From the NCBI GenBank assembly GCA_009782175.1, contig WRKR01000005.1, positions 1-64,000 of the forward strand: a DNA stretch of 64,000 nucleotides, written 5' to 3'. Shown one piece after another: positions 9,205-18,504 of the stretch (the stretch's first letter is position 1; each line of letters begins with the position of its first letter). The notes beneath the pieces are model-generated. The model saw only the letters and a list, made by a program, of their open reading frames with translations, did no database searches and was not told the DNA's origin. Origin of the DNA: Cystobacterineae bacterium. GTDB lineage: Bacteria; Myxococcota; Myxococcia; Myxococcales; Myxococcaceae. Both the position numbers and the translations under genes were made by a program.

Positions 9205-9978
9205 TCAGCGTGTAATGCCGCGCTTGCTGTCTGCAATAAAGTGGATGAGCTCTTCTATTTCTGGGTGTCCGTTATAGGCGGCCTCTAAGCGTTTGAGTGC
9301 ATCGCTCAAGCTGAGTTGGGAGCGGAAGAGGATGCGGTAGGCTTCTTTAATACGCTCTTGCTGTTCTTGGCTGAAGTGGTGGCGCGTCAATCCCACCTTG
9401 TTCAGCCCTGCCAATTCAGCTCTGTCTCCTTGGGCAATGCAATAGGGGGGCACATCCATGGTTACCATGGAGCCCCCTGAAATGAAGGCATGTTTGCCAA
9501 TGCGCGTAAATTGGTGCACGGCGGAAAGGCCGCCCATAATAACGCAGTCTCCCATTTCCACATGTCCGGCCAGGTTGACGGCATTGGCCAATATGCAGCG
9601 GCTGCCAATTTTGCAGTCATGCGCAATGTGGGAGTAGGCCATAATTAAATTGTCATCCCCCAGTTGGGTGAGGCCTCCTCCTCCTTGAGTCCCAATGTGC
9701 AGCGTGGCATATTCCCGGATAATATTTCGGTTGCCAATGTTCAGTTGGGTTTGCTCTTTGGCATATTTGAGATCTTGCGGCACCTCCCCTACGGAAGCAA
9801 ACTGGAAAATTTGGTTTTCCTCTCCCATATGGGTATTCTGCGCTATAACCACATGGGGCCCAACGCGGGTTTTGGCGCCGATGTGGACGCGGGGGCCTAT
9901 AATGGAATAGGGCCCTATTTCGGCCTCTTCGTGTATTTGCGTTTCCGGGTGGACAATGGCCGTTGGGTGAATGCTCAT
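9205..9978 (-). CDS. lpxA: UDP-N-acetylglucosamine acyltransferase LpxA
   Basis: 257 residues. Catalyses the first step of lipid A synthesis, transfer of a 3-hydroxyacyl chain from ACP to UDP-GlcNAc O3, in the cytoplasm. Left-handed beta-helix hexapeptide repeats cover the first two thirds, with the HIAHDC motif (His117 and catalytic His120), GGLSAVHQF and the helical C-terminal cap. The start is the ATG at 9978, which overlaps the fabZ stop (ATGA); the longer open frame upstream lies inside fabZ. Last gene of skp-lpxD-fabZ-lpxA. The usual next gene lpxB is not here. Confidence 0.96.
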   Translation of the reverse strand: MSIHPTAIVHPETQIHEEAEIGPYSIIGPRVHIGAKTRVGPHVVIAQNTHMGEENQIFQFASVGEVPQDLKYAKEQTQLNIGNRNIIREYATLHIGTQGGGGLTQLGDDNLIMAYSHIAHDCKIGSRCILANAVNLAGHVEMGDCVIMGGLSAVHQFTRIGKHAFISGGSMVTMDVPPYCIAQGDRAELAGLNKVGLTRHHFSQEQQERIKEAYRILFRSQLSLSDALKRLEAAYNGHPEIEELIHFIADSKRGITR

Positions 9979-10430
9979 AGAGGATCCCCTGCTTCTCTGC
10001 GCCTGAGCGTGGCCATAAACTCTGCCTCGGCGACGAGGTGGCCATCCACGGTTGCTTCTCCCTTGTGTTTCCAAACAACACCTTTTTGACGCAACACATT
10101 GACAGAAAGCAGCAACTTGTCGCCGGGGACGACAGGCTTGCGAAATTTTGCCTGATCAATGGCCATTAAATAAGAAACATTTTCCGCGGGAGAAAGTCCC
10201 GTCGTTTTATAAGCCAAAATGGCGCAGGCCTGAGCCAAAGCTTCCAGCACAAGCACGCCCGGCATGACGGGGTGGTTGGGGAAATGCCCTCCAAAAAAGG
10301 GCTCATTAAACGTTATATTTTTGAAGGCCAGCAAGTGTTTGCCTGGCTCAAACACCTCTACGCGGTCTACGAGCAAAAAAGGATAGCGGTGGGGAAGAAG
10401 TCGCTGGATTTCACAAATGTCCATGCTCAA
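9975..10430 (-). CDS. fabZ: 3-hydroxyacyl-ACP dehydratase FabZ
   Basis: 151 residues with the hot-dog fold motif [21 protein letters not shown] region (catalytic His49 and Glu63). Dehydrates 3-hydroxyacyl-ACP in fatty acid elongation and competes with LpxA and LpxD for the same substrate, which is why these genes cluster. The TTG at 10430 overlaps the lpxD stop (TTGA) and follows AAGGAA at good spacing; the ATG at 10424 is the alternative and changes only two residues. Confidence 0.96.
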   Translation of the reverse strand: MSMDICEIQRLLPHRYPFLLVDRVEVFEPGKHLLAFKNITFNEPFFGGHFPNHPVMPGVLVLEALAQACAILAYKTTGLSPAENVSYLMAIDQAKFRKPVVPGDKLLLSVNVLRQKGVVWKHKGEATVDGHLVAEAEFMATLRRREAGDPL

Positions 10431-11476
10431 GGGAGTTCCTTCTTTTCAAGTTCTTCTAAGCGTCGCTTCAAGCGGTTTACTTCTTTTAGCAGCTCAGGCA
10501 GCTTATGGGCGGACAACATAAACTTCAACCAATCCGCATGTCGAAAAGCATTGAAGCCTGAAACCAGGGCCCCATCCTCCACGTTGCGGGCTATGCCGGA
10601 CTGAGCAGAAGCGATGACACGGTTTCCAATGCTCAGGTGGTCCGCAATGCCCACTTGCCCTGCCAGAACGACGCCTTCTCCGATGGTGACGGAGCCTGCA
10701 ATGCCCACCTGGCCGCAAATGAGCCCCAAAGGCCCTATGCGGACATTGTGGCCTATTTGTACAAGGTTGTCGATTTTTGTCCCTCGCCCTATGAGGGTTT
10801 CGCCATGGGTAGCCCTGTCTATGCAGCTGCCCGCACCAATTTCTACATCATCCTCAATGCGCACAATGCCCAGCTGTGGAATTTTGGTGTGCTTTTTTTG
10901 CTCAACATCAAAAACATAGCCAAAGCCATCCGCGCCGATGATGGCTCCTGCATGAAGGGTAACCCGGTCAGCCAGCAACACGCCTTCTCTGAGCACCACA
11001 TGGGGATAGAGCCAACATTCCTCTCCGAGCTTTGCACCCTCACCTATAAAAACCCCGGGGAATAAAACGCAGCGCGCACCCACCACAGCGCCTTTGTCGA
11101 CGAAGACATTGGCCATGAGGCATGCACTGGGGTGTATTTGTGCTTCAGGGTGCACGCGAGCTGACGCGTCTATGCCGGGAGGCCACTGGGGACGCGGGTT
11201 AAACCAATGGGCAACCTGTGCAAAGGCCAGGGTGGGGTTGGCCACCCTTATCCAATTCATGCCTTCTATAGGAGGCGCATTCTCCCGGGCCAAAACAGCC
11301 AGTGCGCGCGTGCTGAGCAAGGCCTTTTTATAGCGGGGGCTCGCAAAATAGGAGAGCTGTGTCTGGTCTGCGGACTCCAGGTTGGCCACACCTTTCACCT
11401 GAGCTTGAGCTTCTCCTTCTATTTTTCCCCCTATAAATTGAGCAATTTCCCCAAGTGTTTTTGAAAAAGCCTTCAT
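10427..11476 (-). CDS. lpxD: UDP-3-O-acylglucosamine N-acyltransferase LpxD
   Basis: 349 residues, a usual length. Adds the second hydroxyacyl chain, at N2, in lipid A synthesis. An N-terminal uridine-binding domain (about 1-100) is followed by hexapeptide beta-helix repeats, with GADGFGY and the catalytic His243 in [10 protein letters not shown] short helical C-terminus ([19 protein letters not shown]) supports trimer contacts. The start ATG overlaps the skp stop (ATGA). Confidence 0.96.
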   Translation of the reverse strand: MKAFSKTLGEIAQFIGGKIEGEAQAQVKGVANLESADQTQLSYFASPRYKKALLSTRALAVLARENAPPIEGMNWIRVANPTLAFAQVAHWFNPRPQWPPGIDASARVHPEAQIHPSACLMANVFVDKGAVVGARCVLFPGVFIGEGAKLGEECWLYPHVVLREGVLLADRVTLHAGAIIGADGFGYVFDVEQKKHTKIPQLGIVRIEDDVEIGAGSCIDRATHGETLIGRGTKIDNLVQIGHNVRIGPLGLICGQVGIAGSVTIGEGVVLAGQVGIADHLSIGNRVIASAQSGIARNVEDGALVSGFNAFRHADWLKFMLSAHKLPELLKEVNRLKRRLEELEKKELP

Positions 11477-12024
11477 TTCGCAGGAGTGGCCGGTGGGGTT
11501 GAAGGTTTGGCTGGCACAGCTGTGGCTTTATGCTTCTCGTTATAGGTGCGCACCAACTCGTTGGTATAGTCCATGCTCGCCGGAGCCCATACAAGCCCTG
11601 AATTGGTCTTCTCAAACATCATCGTCAGCCCTTCCCGCTTGGCAATGGCTTCAATAATGGGATCCATTTTTTCAAAAATCCCTCGCAGCGCCACTTGCTC
11701 CATTTGAGCCATATCCTCCTGCATTTTCTGAGCTTTTTTAAACAATGTCGAGCTCTTCTCTTGAAACTCCATGTGCTTCTGGTTGCGAGTGGCTTCGTTC
11801 ATCACGGCCATTTGCTTTTGAAAATTGTCAAATTCTTCTTTGAGTCTGTTTTCTTGTGCTGCCAACTCTCTTTTGCTCTTCTCCACTTCTTTTTCGAGTT
11901 TTTGGCGGGCTTGTTGGCCTTCGGCCACTTCTTTCAAAGCACGCTGCAAATCCACATAGCCCAGCTTGACATTTGCCCACACAGGCAAAGAAAGCATGAG
12001 GCTCAAGCATAGAAACTTCTTCAT
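11473..12024 (-). CDS. skp: OmpH/Skp family periplasmic chaperone
   Basis: 183 residues: signal peptide ([16 protein letters not shown]), then the Skp signature start [15 protein letters not shown] and a long charged coiled coil (about 40-120) that forms the tentacles of the trimer, then a return to the body domain and an Ala/Pro-rich tail. Holds unfolded outer membrane proteins in the periplasm. First gene of the lipid A cluster. In many Gram-negatives bamA precedes skp; here a small barrel gene precedes it instead. Confidence 0.9.
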   Translation of the reverse strand: MKKFLCLSLMLSLPVWANVKLGYVDLQRALKEVAEGQQARQKLEKEVEKSKRELAAQENRLKEEFDNFQKQMAVMNEATRNQKHMEFQEKSSTLFKKAQKMQEDMAQMEQVALRGIFEKMDPIIEAIAKREGLTMMFEKTNSGLVWAPASMDYTNELVRTYNEKHKATAVPAKPSTPPATPAK

Positions 12025-12086
12025 TCACATAACTCCTTCAAGCAAAGCATTGCTCCTGCATAGGAGGCAAAGGCTTTGGGGGGGCC

Positions 12087-12680
12087 TCAAAAACGCCACC
12101 CCAGGTTAAGGCCCATTCTTATTTGAGAAGCCCGCTCCCGTGCAGGCGTTCTTCTGTCTCTCTCATCCAGCTGTAGATCCCACGCCCATGAGAACCCAAT
12201 CATCAGGTGCTCTTCTATCAGCAGGTCGATGCCAAAACTCGGAGAAATGGCAAAACGTGTCCTTCTGTCTATATCGTCATTGGACAGGCCTGCCTTAAAA
12301 CCCATGTTGAAACTCAAGGGCCATGTGTCTGTCCTGAAAGTCGGCCCCACCACAGCCATAAAGCGCTTTGTATTGAAAGCATAATTAAAATGCATCCCCA
12401 AAAGGGCCCAATCCGTAATCCAATAGGAGCCTGTGCCTCCCACATACATGGGACTTCCAGAAGTCGTCCTCTCGCCCTCCGCGTTTCTTGAGTTGATGGC
12501 AAAATTGGCACCCCACTCCGCGGAAAGGGAAAAACTGCCCATTTTTGAATAGCGATAGCCGCCATAATCCAACTCAGAGCCTTCGGGCGCGCTTGCCCTT
12601 CCCCCATATCTCTGAGCAAAACCCTCTGCTGCTCCCAGCATTCCAACCAAGGCCACAATTCCAAATATTCGTCTGTTCAT
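12087..12680 (-). CDS. Small outer membrane beta-barrel protein
   Basis: 197 residues with a signal peptide (MNRRIFGIVALVGMLGAAEG) and a body of alternating amphipathic strands (SMGSFSLSAEWGANFAI-like, YVGGTGSYWITDWALLGMHF, WPLSFNMGFKAGL, MIGFSWAWDLQL), ending in LNLGWRF with the terminal Phe typical of BAM substrates. It fits an eight-strand barrel of the OmpW/OmpX size class. No named family is recognised. It lies 62 bases before skp on the same strand. Confidence 0.7.
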   Translation of the reverse strand: MNRRIFGIVALVGMLGAAEGFAQRYGGRASAPEGSELDYGGYRYSKMGSFSLSAEWGANFAINSRNAEGERTTSGSPMYVGGTGSYWITDWALLGMHFNYAFNTKRFMAVVGPTFRTDTWPLSFNMGFKAGLSNDDIDRRTRFAISPSFGIDLLIEEHLMIGFSWAWDLQLDERDRRTPARERASQIRMGLNLGWRF

Positions 12681-12884
12681 CGTCGGCTCCCAATTTCTCT
12701 TCCCTTGACGCTCATTTCAAAAAAATATTCAAAAAACATTGAGCAGTATATCCACCCTACACGAAAATATCCAACTCCATGCCCTCATTCCTTGCTCGCT
12801 TGGCCCTCATCCTCCCCCTAAAACCCCTGTGGCGCAAGTTTTGCGTTTGACCTATAAAAATATACACTATATCATTTCCAGGTT

Positions 12885-14528
12885 TTGCTACAGTTGATAG
12901 CCACCATGCTCTTTCTTGCAGGAGCTTATCTGTCTGCTCCTGTCTTGGAGTTGGGCTCTGAGCAAAACGCGCACTTTGTCCCTCAACCCCATGCTCAACC
13001 TCATGCTCATCCCCATGCCGAGCCCCATGCTCAACCTCATGCCGAGCCCATGCCGCTTGCACCTCCTTTGAGGGCAGGCCATGTGAGGGAGGAGGCGCAT
13101 GCCTTTGGGCGCGGTATGCTCTATCGCCTGGGTTATTCCAACGCCCTGCGCAGGCAGTTGGAATATAGCTTGGGGCATTGGGAAAAAGAGGGGCAGGCGC
13201 TGGCTTTTCTTCTGCCGCCTGTTGTGGATGTGGAGGGTTTTGACGTGGCGCATGTACAGGAGCGCTATGACATTCCCTTGGAAATGCGTCCTTTGGTTGC
13301 CAGTTATATAGCGTTTTTTCAAGGGGCCGGCCGCAAGTGGTTTGTGCGGTGGTTGGGGCGCTCTACGCGCTATGTACCCCTCATGCGCCCTATTCTGGAA
13401 AAAGCACAGCTGCCCAGGGACACCGTCTATTTGGCGATGATTGAAAGTGGGTTTTCTCCGCATGCCTATTCCTGGGCCCATGCGGCTGGCCCTTGGCAAT
13501 TTATTCCTTCCACAGGGGCCTATTATGGCCTCAAGCAGGATTTTTGGGTGGATGAGCGGAGGGACCCTGTAAAGTCCACCCAGGCTGCTGCGCGCTATTT
13601 GGCAGAGCTCTATCGCAAACTCGGAAATTGGTATCTCGCCTGGGCAAGCTATAATGCAGGTGAAACCCGCGTGCGGCGCCTCATGGAGCGCCACCAGTCC
13701 ATGGACTTTTGGGAGCTTTCTGAGCTTGGCAACCTGGCCAAAGAAACCCAACACTATGTGCCCAAACTCATTGCTGCCGCACTCATTGCCAAACACCCTG
13801 AGGCCTTTGGTTTTGAGCGTGAAGAAATTGCCTATCAACCCCCCTTGGAGTTTGATGAAGTCCTCCTGGATTCAGCCACGGACTTAAACCTCATCGCCAA
13901 ACTGGTGGGCAGCTCTCTGGAAACCCTCCAGGAGTTTAACCCGGAGCTTCTGCACCTTTATACGCCACCGCCACCGCCCCAGCAGCCCTATGTCCTGCGC
14001 ATCCCCAAGGGTACAAAAGAGCCCTTCACCGAGGCTTATGCTCAACTGTCTGACCAAGAGAAACGCAATGCCAAGCCTTATGCCATACGCAAAGGGGATA
14101 CTTTGAAAAAGCTTGCCGCCCACGCCAAGCTGCACATGGACGTCCTCGCCCATTTTAACAACCTCAACCCACAGGCCACCCTCTATGTAGGCCAAGTGTT
14201 GTTCCTCCCCAATGTGGGCTTGCTCAATAACCCTCTTCAGGCTTCCGGCCCCGCACGGCTTCAGAAACGACCTGTCGTTTATCGCGTCGTCTCAGGGGAC
14301 TCGCTGTGGTCTATCTCCCGAAAGTTTGGGGTGGACCTTCAAAAACTCCAAACGTGGAACCGAAGCTTGCTGCGCAAACACAAAACACTGCAACCCGGAG
14401 CCAACCTGACGCTGTGGCCAACCTCCCCCGCCAAAACCCACAAGCCCCAGCAGGTACATTCCTCTTCCTCAGCGAAAAATTCTGCAAACCTTCAGCAGAA
14501 AAAACCCCCGATGACGAAGTCCATGTGA
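12885..14528 (+). CDS. MltD-like membrane-bound lytic transglycosylase with LysM domains
   Basis: 547 residues from the TTG at 12885; the ATG at 12906 is the other start and neither has a clear ribosome site. A hydrophobic signal segment is followed by a His/Pro/Ala-rich tandem stretch (PHAQPHAHPHAEP and so on, residues 35-57). The SLT domain (about 175-290) has catalytic Glu187 in IESGFSPHA, then AAGPWQFIPSTG and YNAGETRV. Two LysM modules follow (AIRKGDTLKKLAAHAKL and YRVVSGDSLWSISRKFG) and bind peptidoglycan. It cleaves glycan strands to anhydromuropeptides. The stop TGA falls in a remnant end of the dispersed repeat. Confidence 0.9.
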   Translation: MLQLIATMLFLAGAYLSAPVLELGSEQNAHFVPQPHAQPHAHPHAEPHAQPHAEPMPLAPPLRAGHVREEAHAFGRGMLYRLGYSNALRRQLEYSLGHWEKEGQALAFLLPPVVDVEGFDVAHVQERYDIPLEMRPLVASYIAFFQGAGRKWFVRWLGRSTRYVPLMRPILEKAQLPRDTVYLAMIESGFSPHAYSWAHAAGPWQFIPSTGAYYGLKQDFWVDERRDPVKSTQAAARYLAELYRKLGNWYLAWASYNAGETRVRRLMERHQSMDFWELSELGNLAKETQHYVPKLIAAALIAKHPEAFGFEREEIAYQPPLEFDEVLLDSATDLNLIAKLVGSSLETLQEFNPELLHLYTPPPPPQQPYVLRIPKGTKEPFTEAYAQLSDQEKRNAKPYAIRKGDTLKKLAAHAKLHMDVLAHFNNLNPQATLYVGQVLFLPNVGLLNNPLQASGPARLQKRPVVYRVVSGDSLWSISRKFGVDLQKLQTWNRSLLRKHKTLQPGANLTLWPTSPAKTHKPQQVHSSSSAKNSANLQQKKPPMTKSM

Positions 14529-14539
14529 AACCGGTCTAG
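14524..14539. repeat. Solo end of the dispersed repeat between convergent genes
   Basis: The sequence TGTGAAACCGGTCTAG matches one end of the dispersed repeat with no second end nearby. It contains the TGA of the transglycosylase (14526-14528) and, on the other strand, the TAG of the AAA+ gene (14536-14538). Confidence 0.55.
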
Positions 14540-16278
14540 CGGCTTTCTCCCAAGAGGAGGCGCAGGTTGTGGATGCGTGTGGCCAACTGGCTTCTGTCCA
14601 TGTCAGCATAGGCCTTGGGCAGCAAGCTGCGCCGGGTGCACTCTTGCACGGCGACGAGGTTTTGCAGCTCCATTTCCAAAGGGTAGGAGGGGGGAATAAA
14701 GTCCTCCAACACCCCAAGCAAGTCAGCCTTGCTGACTTTGGAGCGGCCTTGTGTTGCCGCCCCAAATTGAGCACGTACCAGCAAGGCCTCAATGTCGGCA
14801 CCGCTGAAGGTTTTGTCTGCGCAAAGCTGTGCAAAGTCCTTCACCTCTATGTCCAATTTCAGCTTCTTGCACATGGCCGCATAGAGGGCGTTTTTTTCCT
14901 CGGCCGTTTCAGGGTGGAAGAGGGCAAGGTGCTCTTCGGCGCGCCCCTGGCGCTTTAAGTCAATGGGCAACTTGTCGGGACGGCAGGTTAATAAAAACCA
15001 AATAATTTTTCCGCGGTATTGGGTGTCCCCCATAAACGAGGCCATGGAAGCAAAAACACGGCTGGAAGTCCCCGAGTCTCCCGAAGCATCCCTGTTGCCC
15101 AAAAAAGCGTCTGCTTCATCCACAACAACGGCTACGGGCCAGAGCGCTTTGAGCACCCCAAAAATACGCTCGAGGTTCCCCTCTGTTGCCCCTTGCCATT
15201 GGCTTCGGAAATTTAAAAATTTCACACAGGGAATGCCTACTTCTCCCGCAAAACACTGCACCATGTAGGTTTTGCCCGTGCCTACAGGGCCGGCCACCAA
15301 ATAGCCCATGGGCAATACCTCTGTCATCCCCTTCTTCAACGCCTTCGCTGTGCCCAAAAGCATTTCCTTCGCCGCCTCATGCCCTGCCACCGCGCTCAGG
15401 CCAAAGGGAGGCTCTACAAATTCCAAAAGGCCTTGGCACTGTGCTGCAATGGCCTCCTTCTTCGCCTCCTTTAAGGCCACCAGGGAAATTTTCTGGGAGC
15501 GGTTTTCGCTGAGGCTAAACAAACGCTCCAAATGCAAACAGGACAAACCGGAAGTCAACTTTATACAAGCATCCAGGCCCACTTCGGCCAGGGAAGTCAT
15601 TTTGCGCCCCGCCAATTTGTGCTGCAGAAAACGGCGCCGCTCCGCTTCATCAGGCAGGGACAATTCCACGGTGGTTACATAGGGGTTTTTCACCAGGCGC
15701 GCGGAAATGTCTGCCAGGCTTTCGCACACCAACACAATGGACAGATCCGCCGCCAAAAATTGCGGATCCGCCGCCCAGCGGAGCAAAGTCACCAGCAAAA
15801 AGCGGTCTTCGGAAGACAAGGAGGCTGCGTCGGAGGCGGGCACGAGGGTTTCGGCAAAGTCAATAACGAGGGCGGCGGATTTGCGCTCACCTATGCGCAG
15901 GCGCAAAAAATTTTCAAGCACCTGGAAGGCTTTGCCGGGCTCCTTGGGCAGCGCATGCGCAAACTGGGTGCCGTGTACAGCGTCATAAGCGGACATGGTT
16001 TTAGAAACATCCACCAGGGACTTTCCGTCCAGGGCGCGAATGCCTGAGGAGCGGTTATAGGAGAGGAGGTGGTCTCTCCCTGCAAACAACCCCTGGGCCA
16101 AAAATGTGCTTAAGGGGCCATAGCTGTGTTGGGCATTGGCTCCCTCTGCCTTAACCCCGAGGGGGTGCAAGTCCTTCACCGCCCCGTGCAACACAAAAGT
16201 GCATACGGTTCTGCTGAAATAGGCGTGGGCCAGTTTTTGGGCCCATGCGGGCAAGCCTTCCAATGACTTTTTCAACAT
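14536..16278 (-). CDS. Two-module AAA+ ATPase, first module degenerate
   Basis: 580 residues. The C-terminal module has Walker A GPVGTGKT (330-337), Walker B VAVVVDEADAF (382-392), a sensor 1-like WFLLTCRP and a small helical domain after about 460. The N-terminal half also looks AAA-like (VIDFAE at 138-143 as a Walker B-like strand, VLVCESLADISARL as sensor 1, then a lid region) but lacks a Walker A, so it should not hydrolyse ATP. The layout resembles type II AAA proteins with one dead ring. Substrate unknown; no protease or partner gene is fused. Its stop TAG lies in the remnant repeat end GGTCTAG. A short repeat copy lies upstream. Confidence 0.8.
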   Translation of the reverse strand: MLKKSLEGLPAWAQKLAHAYFSRTVCTFVLHGAVKDLHPLGVKAEGANAQHSYGPLSTFLAQGLFAGRDHLLSYNRSSGIRALDGKSLVDVSKTMSAYDAVHGTQFAHALPKEPGKAFQVLENFLRLRIGERKSAALVIDFAETLVPASDAASLSSEDRFLLVTLLRWAADPQFLAADLSIVLVCESLADISARLVKNPYVTTVELSLPDEAERRRFLQHKLAGRKMTSLAEVGLDACIKLTSGLSCLHLERLFSLSENRSQKISLVALKEAKKEAIAAQCQGLLEFVEPPFGLSAVAGHEAAKEMLLGTAKALKKGMTEVLPMGYLVAGPVGTGKTYMVQCFAGEVGIPCVKFLNFRSQWQGATEGNLERIFGVLKALWPVAVVVDEADAFLGNRDASGDSGTSSRVFASMASFMGDTQYRGKIIWFLLTCRPDKLPIDLKRQGRAEEHLALFHPETAEEKNALYAAMCKKLKLDIEVKDFAQLCADKTFSGADIEALLVRAQFGAATQGRSKVSKADLLGVLEDFIPPSYPLEMELQNLVAVQECTRRSLLPKAYADMDRSQLATRIHNLRLLLGESR

Positions 16279-16298
16279 CCAACTCCCTCCTCAAACCA

Positions 16299-16376
16299 GA
16301 CCGCTTTCACTTTGACATGAGCTCTTCGTGAGACTTGCTTCGCCCACCTCGACCTCATGCCCAATTGAAACCGGTC
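16299..16376 (-). repeat. Short, reversed copy of the dispersed repeat
   Basis: 78 bp from GACCGCTTTCACTTTGACAT to AATTGAAACCGGTC. Reading the minus strand gives the same ends as the full copies, in the same order, but the core is about 45 bp shorter and lacks the TGCACTTAAGTGCA palindrome. The flank CAGACC/GATTCTCC on its left (minus strand) is shared with other copies. It sits between the AAA+ start and the kinase stop. Confidence 0.75.
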
Positions 16377-16414
16377 TGGAGAATCAAATGAGCTCAAGGT
16401 GAACAGGCCCTACC

Positions 16415-18403
16415 CTAGGGTTGCTGCAATTTCTGCAGCGTCTGCTGAAGCCGTACATAGCCCTCTTCACCTTTGGGTATAAACACCTCTACAACGAGAG
16501 GCTCATAACCTTCGGCGGACATGGAAAGACGCAACTCACCCGCAGGTACAGGAAGAAGGCGTGGCCAGCTTTGAAAGGGGCCCCCGTCTTTGTCCAACAC
16601 CTCCTTGTCGTTAATAAACAAGCGCACCTTGCCCCCGGATAACTCTTCAGGCATTTCCACCAAAATATTGCCCATGGGTGCTGGCCATGCCCATAGGAGC
16701 AGCAGCAACCCTGAAGCCAAGCAGAGGGAAGCCACCCCCGCCCAGAGGTATTTTTTTAACGCATATTTCTTCAACAGGGAGAGGCTTTGCTTCAGTGCCA
16801 CCGCCAAAGCCCCAGGGGGGGTGTTGGTATGTGCCTTCACCCTGGCAACAGGCATGGGGGAAACAGGCATGGGGTTTAGCAGGGGAAGTGCCTGTGGAGG
16901 AAGTGCCTGTGGAAGCGCTTCCACGGGCCTAGGTGCCCCGGGGAAAGGTGCTGCCGGAGCAGGCGCCACCTGGTTCCCTTCACGCAGCGTCTCCTCCAAC
17001 ACCGGTGTCAACAGCGGTGTTGGAGGAGGCACAAGCTCAGCCACGGCAGGCGTCAACGGGAACGCGGGCCTTTCATCCGTCTCCTCGGGCGTCTCCAACA
17101 ACTCTGTCAAGTGGGGGTTTGTTGCTATTTTTTCGCCTGTGTTTGCGCCTATATGGGCATCTGTGTTTTCGCCTGTGTTTGCGCCGATGTTGGCATCTGT
17201 GTTTGTGCCTGTGTTTTCACCGGTATTTTCACCTGTGTTTTCACCGGTATTTTCGCCTGTATTTTCGCCTGTATTTTCGCCCATGTTGGGGTCTGTAAGG
17301 CTGACGAGGATGGTGGAGTCGGCGGGAGGTTCCAGTTGGGCACGTTGTGCTTCCAGCTCTGCCAGCCTCTGTTCAGCCAGTTTGCCGTTGGAGCCTGTCC
17401 ATGCGGGCATAGGCAGGGCCAAACATTCCTGGAGGTGTTTTTGCTCATCCGCATAAAGCTGGGCAAAGGAGGACTTCATATATTCGGCAAGGTTTTGTTT
17501 GCGGAATGTGCCCTCCAGGCCATAGAGGAAGTGCATTAACTCATCCCCTATTTCACTGGCATATTGGTATCGGTCTTCTACGTTTCTTGCCAGCGCCTTC
17601 AAGACAATTTTTTCCAATGTTGAAGGAATTTCCCCGTTAAGCGTTGTGGGCAATGTCACTTCGGCTTTGCGGACTTTCTCCAGCACTGAAAAATCGGTCT
17701 TCCCTGAAAACAAGCGCTTTCCCGTCAGCAACTCATAGAGGCAAATGCCAATTCCAAAAATATCCGAGCGCCTGTCTACGTTTTGTCCGAGAATTTGCTC
17801 AGGGCTCATATAGGAAAATTTTCCCTTGAGTGTGCCTGCTGCTGTTTCCGTTCTCCTGTTCACCGCTTTGGCAATGCCAAAGTCAATGAGTTTCACATCC
17901 CCATCAAAACTCACCAGTATGTTCTGCAAGGAGACGTCGCGGTGGACAATGCCCATTTCATTGCCTTGCGCGTCCATGCGGCGGTGTGCATAGTCCAAAC
18001 CCGCGCAGCAGCAGGCCATAACATAGCAGGCAAAAGGAATGGGAGGGGGCGTCTCGCGCTGCGCGCACCAGTCAAACAGGGCGCGTAAATCTCTCCCATG
18101 CACATATTCCATGGCAATATAATAGGAGTTGGCATCCGCATCCTGCCCAAGCTCATAAATTTTACAAATATTGGGGTTGCTGAGTTGGACTGTAATTTTG
18201 GCCTCGTCAATAAACATGGAAATGAAGTCCGTGTCTTCGGCGACATGCGGCAAAATGCGCTTGATGGCCACCAAACGCTCAACACCACCTAAAAGCGTCT
18301 TCCCCAGCCATACGGCGGCCATGCCCCCACTCTTAATGTGGTTGAGAAGAACGTATTTCTGCCCAAAAGGAATGGGCTTTATGTTGTTGTATGAACTTGT
18401 CAC
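16415..18403 (-). CDS. Ser/Thr protein kinase with Asn-Thr-Gly repeats and PEGA-like tail
   Basis: About 662 residues from the GTG at 18403, chosen because AGG lies six bases before it; an in-frame TTG at 18445 is possible. Kinase domain with KSGGMAAVWLGK, AIKRI, HRDVSLQN (His-Arg-Asp about 154-156), DFG (173-175) and a complete activation loop. A low-complexity linker of repeated ENTG/ANTG units (17125-17290) and Pro-rich sequence precede one membrane segment (WAGVASLCLASGLLLLLWAW), then a short PEGA-like extracytoplasmic domain (VEMPEELSGGKVRLFINDKE). Same architecture as the kinase at 7252-9033. Targets unknown. Confidence 0.92.
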   Translation of the reverse strand: MTSSYNNIKPIPFGQKYVLLNHIKSGGMAAVWLGKTLLGGVERLVAIKRILPHVAEDTDFISMFIDEAKITVQLSNPNICKIYELGQDADANSYYIAMEYVHGRDLRALFDWCAQRETPPPIPFACYVMACCCAGLDYAHRRMDAQGNEMGIVHRDVSLQNILVSFDGDVKLIDFGIAKAVNRRTETAAGTLKGKFSYMSPEQILGQNVDRRSDIFGIGICLYELLTGKRLFSGKTDFSVLEKVRKAEVTLPTTLNGEIPSTLEKIVLKALARNVEDRYQYASEIGDELMHFLYGLEGTFRKQNLAEYMKSSFAQLYADEQKHLQECLALPMPAWTGSNGKLAEQRLAELEAQRAQLEPPADSTILVSLTDPNMGENTGENTGENTGENTGENTGENTGTNTDANIGANTGENTDAHIGANTGEKIATNPHLTELLETPEETDERPAFPLTPAVAELVPPPTPLLTPVLEETLREGNQVAPAPAAPFPGAPRPVEALPQALPPQALPLLNPMPVSPMPVARVKAHTNTPPGALAVALKQSLSLLKKYALKKYLWAGVASLCLASGLLLLLWAWPAPMGNILVEMPEELSGGKVRLFINDKEVLDKDGGPFQSWPRLLPVPAGELRLSMSAEGYEPLVVEVFIPKGEEGYVRLQQTLQKLQQP
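17125..17290 (-). repeat. In-frame 12-bp tandem repeat in kinase linker
   Basis: Runs of GAAAATACAGGC-type 12-bp units (minus strand) encoding ENTG, with variants ANTG, TNTD, AHIG. Purely coding and in frame, so gain or loss of units changes only linker length. Confidence 0.8.
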
Positions 18404-18504
18404 AAATAACCTGGAGAGCCAGAAACATACTCTGCTCTGCCCCAAAACAACAATGCTTTAAAATACCCGCTTCCTCACCCTTGGGTTGAGGGCCTGCCCC
18501 TCCC

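Noticed and set aside
18404-18445. Kinase start at the TTG 18445
   Set aside because: Lacks a ribosome site; the GTG at 18403 has AGG at good spacing. Kept as an alternative only.
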